Assembly (NCBI GenBank): GCA_025462985.1
Contig: JAOAPP010000495.1
Span: 1-6,121 of the forward strand
DNA: 6,121 nucleotides
Direction: 5' to 3'
Source: Bryobacterales bacterium
GTDB taxonomy: Bacteria; Acidobacteriota; Terriglobia; Bryobacterales; Bryobacteraceae
Part shown: positions 1 through 6,121 of the stretch, piece after piece
How positions within the stretch are numbered: the first letter of the stretch is position 1
Layout: every line of letters starts with the position of its first letter
Position numbers and translations under genes: made by a program
Notes under the pieces: generated by a model
Told to the model about the DNA's origin: nothing
Database searches by the model: none
The model's input: only the letters and a program-made list of their open reading frames with translations

Positions 1-1140
1 CAAAACCTCCCTACTAGTTCACTGGGGCAGTTCCAATTTCGTCACCTGGCCGGCGGCACCTATTATGTCGCCATCGTGTCCGCGGCGATATCGCCGATCT
101 TTGCCATTGCCGGCCCACAACGCTCACGTGAGACGGCGGAAACCGACCTGACTTATCCAGTGACTTACTACGGCGACACCGGTGATCCACAAGGGGCATC
201 GCCGATCGTATTGACAGAAGGCTCGTCGGTGCAGATTCAGGTGACGATGCGGCCTGCGCCGAATATTCACGTCCCGATTCCGGGCAATCGTTCCGGCTCC
301 GGCACTTGGTCGCCTCAACTCTTCGTTCGTGGACCCGGGGGCGTGCGTATTGGAGTAAGTACCGCCGTTACCTCCGCGGTTGACAACACTGCCTGGCTGT
401 CCGGTATTGCGGCCGGACACTACCTCGCGCAGCTTCAATTCGTCCCGCCGGGGCGGACTTCGGGCGCGATCTTTGAAGAGGTAGATCTCGCGGACGGCGT
501 GCCGTTGGCATTACCAAACCGCGCAAGCATGATTAAGGTTTCCGGCCAGGTCGTGTTCGAAGGCGGAGCGAATCCCTCCAACCCTTTTCAGATTGTGCTG
601 TTCGATCACACCGACGGGTATGGAATCCCTGGACAAGTGGGAAGCGATGGCGCTGTCACGTTTACGGACTCGACATTCTCGCCCGGTTTGTATTCCGTGC
701 AGCTTGCACGTCCTGACTTCTATCTGCGCTCTATATCTGTGAGAGGCGCACGCAAAGTTGGGGACCGAATCGAACTTTTGGAAGGAAGTTCCGCGGCGAT
801 TACGATTACGGCCGCTCCGGCCGGAAATCTGTGTAAATTAGATGGGTTCGCGTTCCGCGACGGCAAGCCCGTTGCGGGCGCGATGGTGCTGCTGATTCCG
901 AAGGACCTCGACAGCACAGCCCTCTTCAGGCGCGACCAGAGCGACAGCGACGGATCGTTCACGATGGCGGCAATTCCCGCAGGCCGGTACACATTGGTGG
1001 GAATCGATGACGACGGACGTGGGCTGGTATATAAAGATCGCGCTGTGATTGAGCCCTACCTTGCCGAGGGCCAGACCATTGAAGTTCCATTGCGTTCGAA
1101 AGAACCCGTGAAGGTCGCTGTCCGTCCTCGGATTCAGTAG
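1..1140 (+). CDS. Carboxypeptidase regulatory-like (beta-sandwich) protein, 5'-partial
   Basis: C-terminal 379 codons of a gene that begins left of the window. The frame is open from base 1 with no stop; the first possible start, GTG at 76, has no ribosome site and sits just after GGTYYVAI, itself the end of a beta-sandwich repeat, so it is internal. Counting the first in-window codon as 1, TYYGDT (54-59) followed by an alternating strand pattern resembles a segment common in acidobacterial proteins of this kind. Another sandwich runs from SGQVVF (about 181) to SPGLYSVQL (227-235). The last, about 279-365, has the CarboxypepD_reg pattern: DGKPVAGAMVLL, then DSDGSFTM, then IPAGRYTL. No catalytic motif is visible; such domains usually serve as binding or structural modules of secreted or surface proteins. 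Any signal peptide lies outside the window. The TAG stop lies 5 nt from the stop of the convergent acetyltransferase gene. Fold class is fairly sure; function is unknown. Confidence 0.85.
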   Translation, partial: QNLPTSSLGQFQFRHLAGGTYYVAIVSAAISPIFAIAGPQRSRETAETDLTYPVTYYGDTGDPQGASPIVLTEGSSVQIQVTMRPAPNIHVPIPGNRSGSGTWSPQLFVRGPGGVRIGVSTAVTSAVDNTAWLSGIAAGHYLAQLQFVPPGRTSGAIFEEVDLADGVPLALPNRASMIKVSGQVVFEGGANPSNPFQIVLFDHTDGYGIPGQVGSDGAVTFTDSTFSPGLYSVQLARPDFYLRSISVRGARKVGDRIELLEGSSAAITITAAPAGNLCKLDGFAFRDGKPVAGAMVLLIPKDLDSTALFRRDQSDSDGSFTMAAIPAGRYTLVGIDDDGRGLVYKDRAVIEPYLAEGQTIEVPLRSKEPVKVAVRPRIQ

Positions 1141-1145
1141 TCAGG

Positions 1146-1631
1146 TTATAGCTGCAGGGCCATGAACACGTCGGCGCGGTTGTAAGGAAGCGACGGAATT
1201 TCGTCCTGGCGCAGGTGGCGAAAGCCGAACGATTCATAAAGGTGGATGGCGTTGTTGAGTTTGGTGCTGCTGCCGAGAAACAGTGAACTGGCTCCGAGCA
1301 CGCGGGCCTGTTCGATCGCATACGCGAGTATTCGCCGACCTATGCCACGGCCGCGGAGCTCTGGTATGACCGCCATTTTGGCGAGTTCGAAGACGCCAGC
1401 CCCGAAAGGAATGAGGGCGCAGCAGCCGACCGGAGTCGGGCCCAGCAGCGCCATGAAGATCATCCCGCCGGGTTGAACGATGTGCTTCTCAGGTTGGCTC
1501 AGCGTCTGGTTGTCGCGTTCTTCCATAGTGAAGTGGCGAGCGATCCATTCTTCATTGAGGGCACGGAATGCAGGGGCATCCTCCGGTTGAAAGAGCCGGA
1601 GGAGGATATCGGCTGCTGTCGTCTTCAGCAT
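1146..1631 (-). CDS. GNAT-family N-acetyltransferase
   Basis: A 161-residue protein, usual size for a single-domain GNAT enzyme, which transfers an acetyl group from acetyl-CoA to an amine; the acceptor cannot be told from sequence. Residues 81-98 (FELAKMAVIPELRGRGIG) form beta4 and motif A, with the acetyl-CoA pyrophosphate-binding R/QxxGxG/A signature at R93-G98. Motif B follows: NNAIHLYESFGF (126-137), with the Tyr (132) that often acts as general acid. The N-terminus LRLFQPEDAPAFRAL is the usual GNAT beta1-alpha1 opening. There is no signal peptide or membrane segment, so it is probably cytoplasmic. I chose ATG at 1631: it overlaps the upstream gene's stop as TGATG and has an AGG four bases upstream. 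The TTG at 1634 would add one residue and is too close to that AGG. It is probably translationally coupled to the TIM-barrel gene and is the last gene of the minus-strand run. Confidence 0.92.
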   Translation of the reverse strand: MLKTTAADILLRLFQPEDAPAFRALNEEWIARHFTMEERDNQTLSQPEKHIVQPGGMIFMALLGPTPVGCCALIPFGAGVFELAKMAVIPELRGRGIGRRILAYAIEQARVLGASSLFLGSSTKLNNAIHLYESFGFRHLRQDEIPSLPYNRADVFMALQL

Positions 1632-2485
1632 CAAACCTGCAGCGCGTGGAGATAAGGTACGCTGCGCCTCATGAGATCGAGGTCCATCTCAACAAAGTAG
1701 TTCTTGATGCCGCCCGTTTTCGCCGCGGAGAAAATCTTGTGCCAGTCGAGAGTCCCTTCGCCGACGGCAACAATCTTCCTGGTCTTGGCAGACCAGCCCT
1801 GAACGTGCATCGAGATGAAGCGGCCTGGGTACTTGTCGAAGTACTGCGCGGCATCATAGCCCTCGGCGATGGTTGAGACCTGGAACTGAAACTGGACGAG
1901 CTTGGGATCGAGAAGTTCGAACAGAATGTCGTAAGTGCGCTTGCCGTTCACCATTGACAGTTCGAAATCTTCGTTATGGAGCCCTTGCTGGATGCCTGCC
2001 GCCGCAGCCTGTTCAGCAATCTTGTTGTATTCGTCAGCCGCCCGCTTGACATCGTCCATGGTGGGATTCTTGGGACCGTCCAGGCTGGGCACCATCATCT
2101 GTGTGAGGCCGACTTCTTTCGCCCACGCGATTCTGCCCGGCGCATCTTTCCGGAGTTCTTGAATACTGAAATGCGAGCTGATGCAGGAGACGCCGAGGTC
2201 ACCGAGCATCCGCTTGAGCTCCGCTCCCTTGTACTTCCCAACGGGGGCAAAACCGCCGTCGGCGTAGCCTACCGGCGAACAGAGTTCGATCGTTTGAAAT
2301 CCGGCTGCTGACAATTCCTTGATTGTGCCGGGGAAGTCGCGGGCAATGCTCTCGCGCACCGGATAGGTCTGGCAACCGATGGGCATCCCTAGAGGATTAG
2401 CACGCAGGAGTGAATCGCTCGCCGCGATAGCGGAAGCCGCCGCGGTCGTGTTGATGAGAAAGTTCCTTCTGGAGGTGGGCTGCAT
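1631..2485 (-). CDS. Tat-exported TIM-barrel protein, sugar phosphate isomerase/epimerase-like (AP endonuclease 2 fold)
   Basis: A 284-residue protein, normal length for the xylose isomerase-like TIM-barrel family (COG1082 type). The N-terminus SRRNFL (5-10) is a twin-arginine motif followed by an Ala-rich segment to about residue 28, so export of the folded protein by Tat is likely. Barrel landmarks: IGCQTYPVRE (36-45, strand 1), GFQTIELCSP (62-71, strand 2, E67), CISSHFS (101-107, H105), GLHNEDFEL (168-176), RFISMHVQGW (222-231, H227), VGEGTLDWHKIF (241-252) and KNYFVEMD (261-268, E266). The family isomerises or epimerises sugars using a divalent metal; substrate unknown. Relatives usually read HNH where this has HNE (170-172), Asp where this has Gln202, and HxKD where this has HVQG, so activity may differ or be lost. 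ATG at 2485 has GGAA upstream. It lies 18 nt after the protease gene and overlaps the acetyltransferase by one base. Confidence 0.88.
   Translation of the reverse strand: MQPTSRRNFLINTTAAASAIAASDSLLRANPLGMPIGCQTYPVRESIARDFPGTIKELSAAGFQTIELCSPVGYADGGFAPVGKYKGAELKRMLGDLGVSCISSHFSIQELRKDAPGRIAWAKEVGLTQMMVPSLDGPKNPTMDDVKRAADEYNKIAEQAAAAGIQQGLHNEDFELSMVNGKRTYDILFELLDPKLVQFQFQVSTIAEGYDAAQYFDKYPGRFISMHVQGWSAKTRKIVAVGEGTLDWHKIFSAAKTGGIKNYFVEMDLDLMRRSVPYLHALQV
1636..1640 (-). promoter_or_regulatory. Shine-Dalgarno-like GCAGG before the acetyltransferase ATG
   Basis: On the minus strand GCAGG ends four bases before the ATG at 1631, inside the last codons of the TIM-barrel gene. The spacing is short but favours that ATG over the TTG at 1634, which would leave only one base. 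Re-initiation by ribosomes finishing the upstream gene at the shared TGATG is likely to matter more than this site. Confidence 0.45.
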
Positions 2486-2496
2486 CGTTCCGTTTG

Positions 2497-2502
2497 ATTA
2501 TA
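2497..2502 (-). promoter_or_regulatory. Isolated TATAAT (-10-like) between protease and TIM-barrel genes
   Basis: A perfect TATAAT occurs on the minus strand in the 18-nt gap, just after the protease stop. The expected -35 position about 17 bp upstream reads GCAGAC, a poor match. A start 6-7 nt downstream would leave a leader of only about 5 nt, conflicting with the GGAA ribosome site before the ATG. Probably chance in an AT-rich gap, but it could be a weak internal promoter. Confidence 0.15.
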
Positions 2503-2503
2503 G

Positions 2504-3934
2504 TTATCGGACGTTCAGGGTCTGCAACATGCGGGAGAAAATGGGGCGCATTCTTTCGAAGTCGGGTGTAGGCGCAACGAAAACGAAGTACCGCAGCAGA
2601 GAACTGTTGCGTTGCGGGAAGGCGACGATCCAGTCGTGTTCGCCTTTTCCGTTGTTTCCGGACGGATTATTGCATTCCACGCTGCGGGCGCTGACTCCGG
2701 AGAGCGACACGTCGCCTCGATTCCCAGGAGTGAGGCCCGGATTGTCACGAGCGATGTCTTCGATGAGGCCGTCGAGCGCAGCGTCGAGATTGCCGGAATT
2801 CTGCGGCTGGTAGCGGTCAGTCAGTGCGCCGTAGATGACGCCCCCGGCCCGGCCGTCGGCTGAGCGGCCAATCCCGCCAGGCGGCGCGAACATCGCGGCA
2901 GACTCATTTCCATATGCCTGCCAATTGCCCGGGATCTCAATGGAGTAGCCACTGCCCTGGAAGGTCTTCCAGCTGTCGGACGTATTCATGTCGGCCGGTG
3001 TTGCCGTGGCGGCGGTTCCGGCGGGCTGATTTATCCCAGTGTCCACGGTCTGATTCGGGCTTTGGCTCTTCCAGGCTCCTGAAGAGACCTCCTTGGCCGT
3101 GTAAGCATGCATGCCTGCCACCCGGGAATGGATATTGGTGAAGGCGGGCGTTGTGCTGACGTAGTTTGGCTTGGGAACGAAGGTCGCCACTTCCTTGTCG
3201 ATGTACTCGGAGCGATTGCCCGGGTTGGGGTGATCGCTGAGAAACTGCGAGCCGCCCGCGCCGTACTTGGACTGTAGGATCTCGAAGAACTGAGACATGG
3301 CGCGAGGATCGTAACCCGCGTCGTACATGATGCCGACACCGAGAAGGTCCGCTTGCCTTTCGGCTCCGCGTGACATTTTGAGGAAGCCGAGGCCTGCGGT
3401 CATTCCGATGCCCTGTCCCACGACCTCTCCACCGGCTCCGCCGAGCAGAACGCCCGCAGCGATTTGGCCGATGCCCGCGATCAGTCCTACTTTCTGCTGT
3501 TTTACTGCGTTGCACACTGAGTGCTGCAGGACAACATGGGAGAGCTCGTGGGCCATGACGCCGGCGAGCTGTGCTTCATTGGTGGCCGCCTGGATAGTGC
3601 CGAGATTGACGAAGACCGTTCCCCCGGGCAGCGCAAACGCATTGATCTCCGCTACGTTTGCGACGCGAAAATTGTAAGGCCACTTGTAGCCGGGAGCCTG
3701 GGCGGCGAGCTTCCGCCCGAGCTGCTGGATGTACTGTGACGCAGGGTTGGAATCCGGGAGCACGGGCATCTGGGCGTAGACCTGCTGCGCCGCCTTCTGT
3801 CCCAACTGAATCTGCTGTTCCGGTGTGAAGTTGTTCTTGCATGGCATGAGCTCCACGCGGGCATGACAGAACTGCGCCGGCGCCAGAAAGGCGAGCAGCA
3901 ACAGGGGGAACTGGCCTTTGATCTTCGGTAGCAT
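2504..3934 (-). CDS. Secreted M48-family zinc metalloprotease (BepA/LoiP-like) with DcrB/PsbP-like C-terminal domain
   Basis: A 476-residue predicted periplasmic protease. Residues 1-25 form a signal peptide (basic start, LLLLAFLAPA core, probable cleavage after CHA); no lipobox. The M48 domain spans about 35-250: NAFALPGG (98-105) is the substrate-groove strand typical of M48B/C enzymes; HELSH (129-133) is the HExxH zinc site; a Gly-rich amphipathic stretch (150-187) follows; ERQAD (192-196) gives the third zinc ligand E192; SDHPNPGNR (233-241) matches the conserved (T/D)HP..R loop, whose His in BepA is an auto-inhibitory switch. All catalytic residues are present. Where BepA has a TPR domain, this has a Thr/Ala/Pro-rich linker (about 286-318) and then a domain (320-476) opening SWKTFQGSGYSIEIPGNW and ending FSRMLQTLNV, resembling DcrB/PsbP/Mog1-fold domains. 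Known relatives degrade or repair misfolded envelope proteins; that role is inferred. The ATG at 3934 has only a weak ribosome site, but the next Met (residue 30) would remove the signal peptide. Confidence 0.93.
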   Translation of the reverse strand: MLPKIKGQFPLLLLAFLAPAQFCHARVELMPCKNNFTPEQQIQLGQKAAQQVYAQMPVLPDSNPASQYIQQLGRKLAAQAPGYKWPYNFRVANVAEINAFALPGGTVFVNLGTIQAATNEAQLAGVMAHELSHVVLQHSVCNAVKQQKVGLIAGIGQIAAGVLLGGAGGEVVGQGIGMTAGLGFLKMSRGAERQADLLGVGIMYDAGYDPRAMSQFFEILQSKYGAGGSQFLSDHPNPGNRSEYIDKEVATFVPKPNYVSTTPAFTNIHSRVAGMHAYTAKEVSSGAWKSQSPNQTVDTGINQPAGTAATATPADMNTSDSWKTFQGSGYSIEIPGNWQAYGNESAAMFAPPGGIGRSADGRAGGVIYGALTDRYQPQNSGNLDAALDGLIEDIARDNPGLTPGNRGDVSLSGVSARSVECNNPSGNNGKGEHDWIVAFPQRNSSLLRYFVFVAPTPDFERMRPIFSRMLQTLNVR

Positions 3935-3981
3935 CTTCTATCTATAAGCATAGAGGCGAAAGCCGGGGAGCATGGCGCATG

Positions 3982-4341
3982 TTAGCCGCGGGGCCGGCGT
4001 TTGGCATCGAGCGGGACGTAGCCGTTCAGGAGCTGACGGTTGGCGGGATTGCAGTTCACGTAGTAGCCAGCCTGAGTGGTGGGATTGTACGCCGAGCTGC
4101 CTTCCTTGCGGCCGCCGACGCAAGCGGACTCGATCGCGCGCATGATTTCGGCGCGGTTTGGTCGCCTGAAGTAAGGGCGAACCTGCCTGAGGCCGTAGGC
4201 GGCAGGGGCCTTTTCCATAGGCAGGAATTTCTTGAAGTCAGATCGCTTATCGGCGATACCGTGCAGGTTTCCTCCGGAGCAGGCAGCCACCACCAGAGCT
4301 AGAGAAACGGCGAGGATTGGGTTCAGACGGGAACGCACCAT
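3982..4341 (-). CDS. Small predicted lipoprotein of unknown function
   Basis: A 119-residue protein I do not recognise. Residues 1-20 form a lipoprotein signal peptide (MVRSRLNPI then a hydrophobic run) ending in lipobox VAAC, so Cys21 should be lipidated and the protein membrane-anchored facing the periplasm. The residue after Cys21 is Ser, not Asp, which in enterobacterial rules would allow outer-membrane sorting. The mature part is hydrophilic and basic, rich in Arg and Lys, with two further Cys (74 and 97) that could form a disulfide, an Asn/Tyr-rich stretch (GYYVNCNPANRQLLNGY, 92-108) and the basic end DAKRRPRG. No known domain is evident. The signal peptide decides the strand, since the opposite strand is also open here. 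It lies 47 nt before the M48 protease gene and 71 nt after the permease gene; being a protease partner is a guess. An AGAG near -5 could be the ribosome site. Confidence 0.75.
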   Translation of the reverse strand: MVRSRLNPILAVSLALVVAACSGGNLHGIADKRSDFKKFLPMEKAPAAYGLRQVRPYFRRPNRAEIMRAIESACVGGRKEGSSAYNPTTQAGYYVNCNPANRQLLNGYVPLDAKRRPRG

Positions 4342-4380
4342 AGCTCTATTCCAGCAAAGTTCATCTTCTGAGTTCGTTGA

Positions 4381-4403
4381 ACAGCGAAAAGAAGGAACGC
4401 TGT
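4381..4403. repeat. 6-bp inverted repeat after the permease gene
   Basis: ACAGCG and CGCTGT form a perfect 6-bp stem around an 11-nt loop, 10 nt past the permease stop on the minus strand. Neither strand shows a T-run right after the stem (minus strand continues TCAACG), so it is a poor intrinsic terminator. It could be a weak pause or RNA-stabilising hairpin between the permease and lipoprotein genes, or chance. Confidence 0.25.
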
Positions 4404-4412
4404 GGTGTCTCT

Positions 4413-6121
4413 TTATTCAGAACGCAGTGCGTCGACTGGGTTGACCGATGCCGCCCGGCGGGCGGGAATGTAGCTTGCGAGAAGTGCTGCGGCAGCAAGC
4501 ACAAAAGCCACAGCGGCCAAGGTCGGAAGATCCCATGAGCTGACGCCGAAAAGCAGGCTGCGCATCATGGCGGCTGCGCCCAGAGAGCAGACCAGACCGC
4601 CAGCCAGGCCACCCGCGGTCAACCAGCCGGCCTCACCTAAAATGAGATGGTGCACAGCGGCGCGCTCGGCGCCGAGCGCCATACGGATGCCGATTGCCCG
4701 GGTTCTTTGGGTCACCGAATAGGCAACAACTCCATACAGCCCGATGACTCCCAGCAGCAAGGCGACGCCAGCAAAGGCTCCAACCAGCCATGCTGAAGAG
4801 CGATGCAAATAGGCCGAGGGCGATTGACTGATTCTCTCGGTCATGGTGGCTTCGGCAACCGTGCCGACCTCCGGGTCGATCTGACGAACGGCAGCGCTCA
4901 TGGCCGGAAGTAGGGATCGCTCGGATTGGGATGCGCGAACGATGAGCGAGAAGTAGGTTTCGGGGCATTGATTGAAGGGCAGGTACTCGGTCGGCCAGAT
5001 CTCCGAATCCAGCGAGCTTTCGCGGATGTCGTCCACGATGCCGATGACCTCACGAATTGACTTAGGCGACAAGTCGATATCTCCGAAGCTTTGGCCAAGA
5101 GCCTCCTGGCCGGGAAAATACTTCCGTGCCAGGGATTCATTGATGATGACCACCCGAGGCTTCGATGCATCCTCGGCATCGGTAAAGTAACGCCCTCGCA
5201 ACAGCCGCGGGCGTAAGGCTGCGAAATATCCTGCGCTCACCGGCCTTGTGTTCACTTCGTTGTGCTCGCCGTGGAAGGGCCTGCCCAGGAACCTGATCCA
5301 GTCTGTGTTGCCATTGCCACTTACCGGGAGGAGGCTCGCAAGCCCTACCGACTTGACGCCGGGCAAAGTTCCTATGCGGTTCACGATCTCGCGCCCGAGC
5401 GCAACCGTCTGCTCATCCTTCGCGTATTTGGATTCCGGCACCACCACCTGCAGAGTGGCCAGATGATCGGGCTGGAAGCCAAGGTCCACGTGGAGCAAGT
5501 GACTGAGACTTTTGCCGAGCAGCCCGGCACCTACCAACAGCACCATGGCGATAGCCAATTCCAGCATCACAAGCTTCGCGCCGAGGCGACGCCACGCAAC
5601 GCCCGCTGAACCGCGACTTCCTTCGGTAAGACCCTTCTGTAGGTCGGCGAACTGCAGCTGGAAGCTCGGGACAACCGAGAACAACACGGCGGCAACTAGA
5701 GCGATGGCCGCTGCAAAGGTCAAGACGTGGAGATTCAACCCAAGCTCATGCAGATAAGGCGTTCGCGCCATCATGTCTGCTGGGATCAATTTGCCCAACA
5801 GTTTCATAGCCCACTCGGCAAGAAGAAGTCCAACGATGCTCGCCGCGGCGATTAGCACGAGCGCTTCCGTCACAATCTGGGTAGCCAATCTCAGGGACGA
5901 TGCACCGAGGGAACTGCGGACTGCAATCTCACGCCTGCGCGTTTCGGAGCGTGCGAGTAGGAGGCTCGCTACATTCACGCAGCCCATCAAGAGCAGGAGC
6001 ATGCCTCCGCCCAGCAGGACCAGCAGTATGGGACGAAGATCTCCCACAATCACTTCAGAGAGAGGCAGGACGCTAACGCCCTGGCCGCGGTTGGAATTCG
6101 GATATTCTTTTTCCAATTGTT
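4413..6121 (-). CDS. ADOP/MacB-type ABC transporter permease, 5'-partial
   Basis: C-terminal 568 residues of a large inner-membrane permease whose start lies beyond the right edge; the full family length is about 800-900. The TTG at 6116 is an internal Leu codon: the frame stays open to the edge, and LEKEYPNSNRGQGVSVLPL matches an internal segment of the family. Counting that Leu as 1: a first FtsX domain with helices about 29-54, 78-107, 129-151, with coupling segment RREIAVRSSLGA (61-72); a further helix about 180-204; a periplasmic MacB-like domain about 205-435 (RVVIINESLARKYFPG, 321-336, is characteristic); a second FtsX domain with helices about 440-468, 491-523 and 530-550, coupling segment RAIGIRMALGAE (473-484) and the typical end NPVDALRSE. 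No ATPase domain is present, so an ATPase must act in trans. Such proteins are annotated as efflux or mechanotransmission permeases; the substrate is unknown. Fairly certain family assignment. Confidence 0.93.
   Translation of the reverse strand, partial: QLEKEYPNSNRGQGVSVLPLSEVIVGDLRPILLVLLGGGMLLLLMGCVNVASLLLARSETRRREIAVRSSLGASSLRLATQIVTEALVLIAAASIVGLLLAEWAMKLLGKLIPADMMARTPYLHELGLNLHVLTFAAAIALVAAVLFSVVPSFQLQFADLQKGLTEGSRGSAGVAWRRLGAKLVMLELAIAMVLLVGAGLLGKSLSHLLHVDLGFQPDHLATLQVVVPESKYAKDEQTVALGREIVNRIGTLPGVKSVGLASLLPVSGNGNTDWIRFLGRPFHGEHNEVNTRPVSAGYFAALRPRLLRGRYFTDAEDASKPRVVIINESLARKYFPGQEALGQSFGDIDLSPKSIREVIGIVDDIRESSLDSEIWPTEYLPFNQCPETYFSLIVRASQSERSLLPAMSAAVRQIDPEVGTVAEATMTERISQSPSAYLHRSSAWLVGAFAGVALLLGVIGLYGVVAYSVTQRTRAIGIRMALGAERAAVHHLILGEAGWLTAGGLAGGLVCSLGAAAMMRSLLFGVSSWDLPTLAAVAFVLAAAALLASYIPARRAASVNPVDALRSE

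Noticed and set aside
76..78. GTG as the start of the left-edge gene
   Set aside because: The frame continues upstream without a stop, the upstream codons fit a beta-sandwich repeat end, and no ribosome site precedes the GTG.
2379..2813. Plus-strand open frame of 144 codons crossing the protease/TIM-barrel junction
   Set aside because: The translation has no recognisable pattern and lies antisense to two well-supported genes.
2937..3515. Minus-strand open frame of 192 codons inside the protease gene
   Set aside because: Very Arg-rich, low-quality translation in another frame of the M48 gene; typical out-of-frame artefact.
3941..3954. TCTAT-AAGC-ATAGA inverted repeat between lipoprotein and protease genes
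   Set aside because: The stem is 5 bp and AT-rich with no T-run; too weak for a terminator or operator call.
3979..4302. Plus-strand open frame of 107 codons almost fully opposite the lipoprotein gene
   Set aside because: It has no domain, signal or ribosome site, whereas the minus strand gives a proper signal peptide and lipobox. It is a shadow frame in GC-rich DNA.
6114..6116. TTG as the start of the permease
   Set aside because: It falls inside a conserved internal segment of the family and the frame is open to the edge; half of the usual protein would be missing.

Overview
The window looks like an ordinary chromosomal segment of a moderately GC-rich Gram-negative bacterium, most likely an Acidobacteriota member (Bryobacter/Solibacter-like). 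The taxonomic guess is inference. It rests on a large ABC-type permease of the acidobacterial duplicated orphan permease (ADOP/MacB-like) type without its own ATPase, a beta-sandwich-rich 'carboxypeptidase regulatory-like' protein with a TYYGDT segment of a kind common in Acidobacteria, and a Tat-exported TIM-barrel 'sugar phosphate isomerase'. Signal peptides, a lipobox and periplasmic domains fit a two-membrane envelope.

Layout: (1) The plus strand, 1-1140, holds the 3' part of a gene that enters from the left edge and encodes a multi-domain beta-sandwich protein. (2) Everything from 1146 to the right edge is on the minus strand, read right to left: the C-terminal part of an ADOP/MacB-type permease (6121-4413, open at the right edge), a small predicted lipoprotein (4341-3982), a secreted M48 zinc metalloprotease with an extra C-terminal domain (3934-2504), a Tat-signal TIM-barrel protein (2485-1631) and a GNAT acetyltransferase (1631-1146). 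The minus-strand genes are separated by 71, 47 and 18 nt, then by a 1-nt TGATG stop/start overlap, so at least the last three are probably co-transcribed. The plus- and minus-strand blocks converge tail to tail with only 5 nt between stop codons. No stretch over 80 nt lacks a gene.

Functionally, four of the five minus-strand products are exported or membrane proteins: a permease, a lipoprotein, a protease of the BepA/LoiP-like envelope quality-control type, and a Tat substrate. The GNAT enzyme is the only apparently cytoplasmic one. A shared envelope-related role is possible but not shown by the sequence. I see no RNA gene, CRISPR array, insertion sequence, integrase, phage gene or toxin-antitoxin pair, and no convincing novel system. 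The points most worth a second look are the M48 protease with a DcrB/PsbP-like tail, the TIM-barrel protein whose usual metal-site residues appear changed, and the unrecognised lipoprotein next to the protease.
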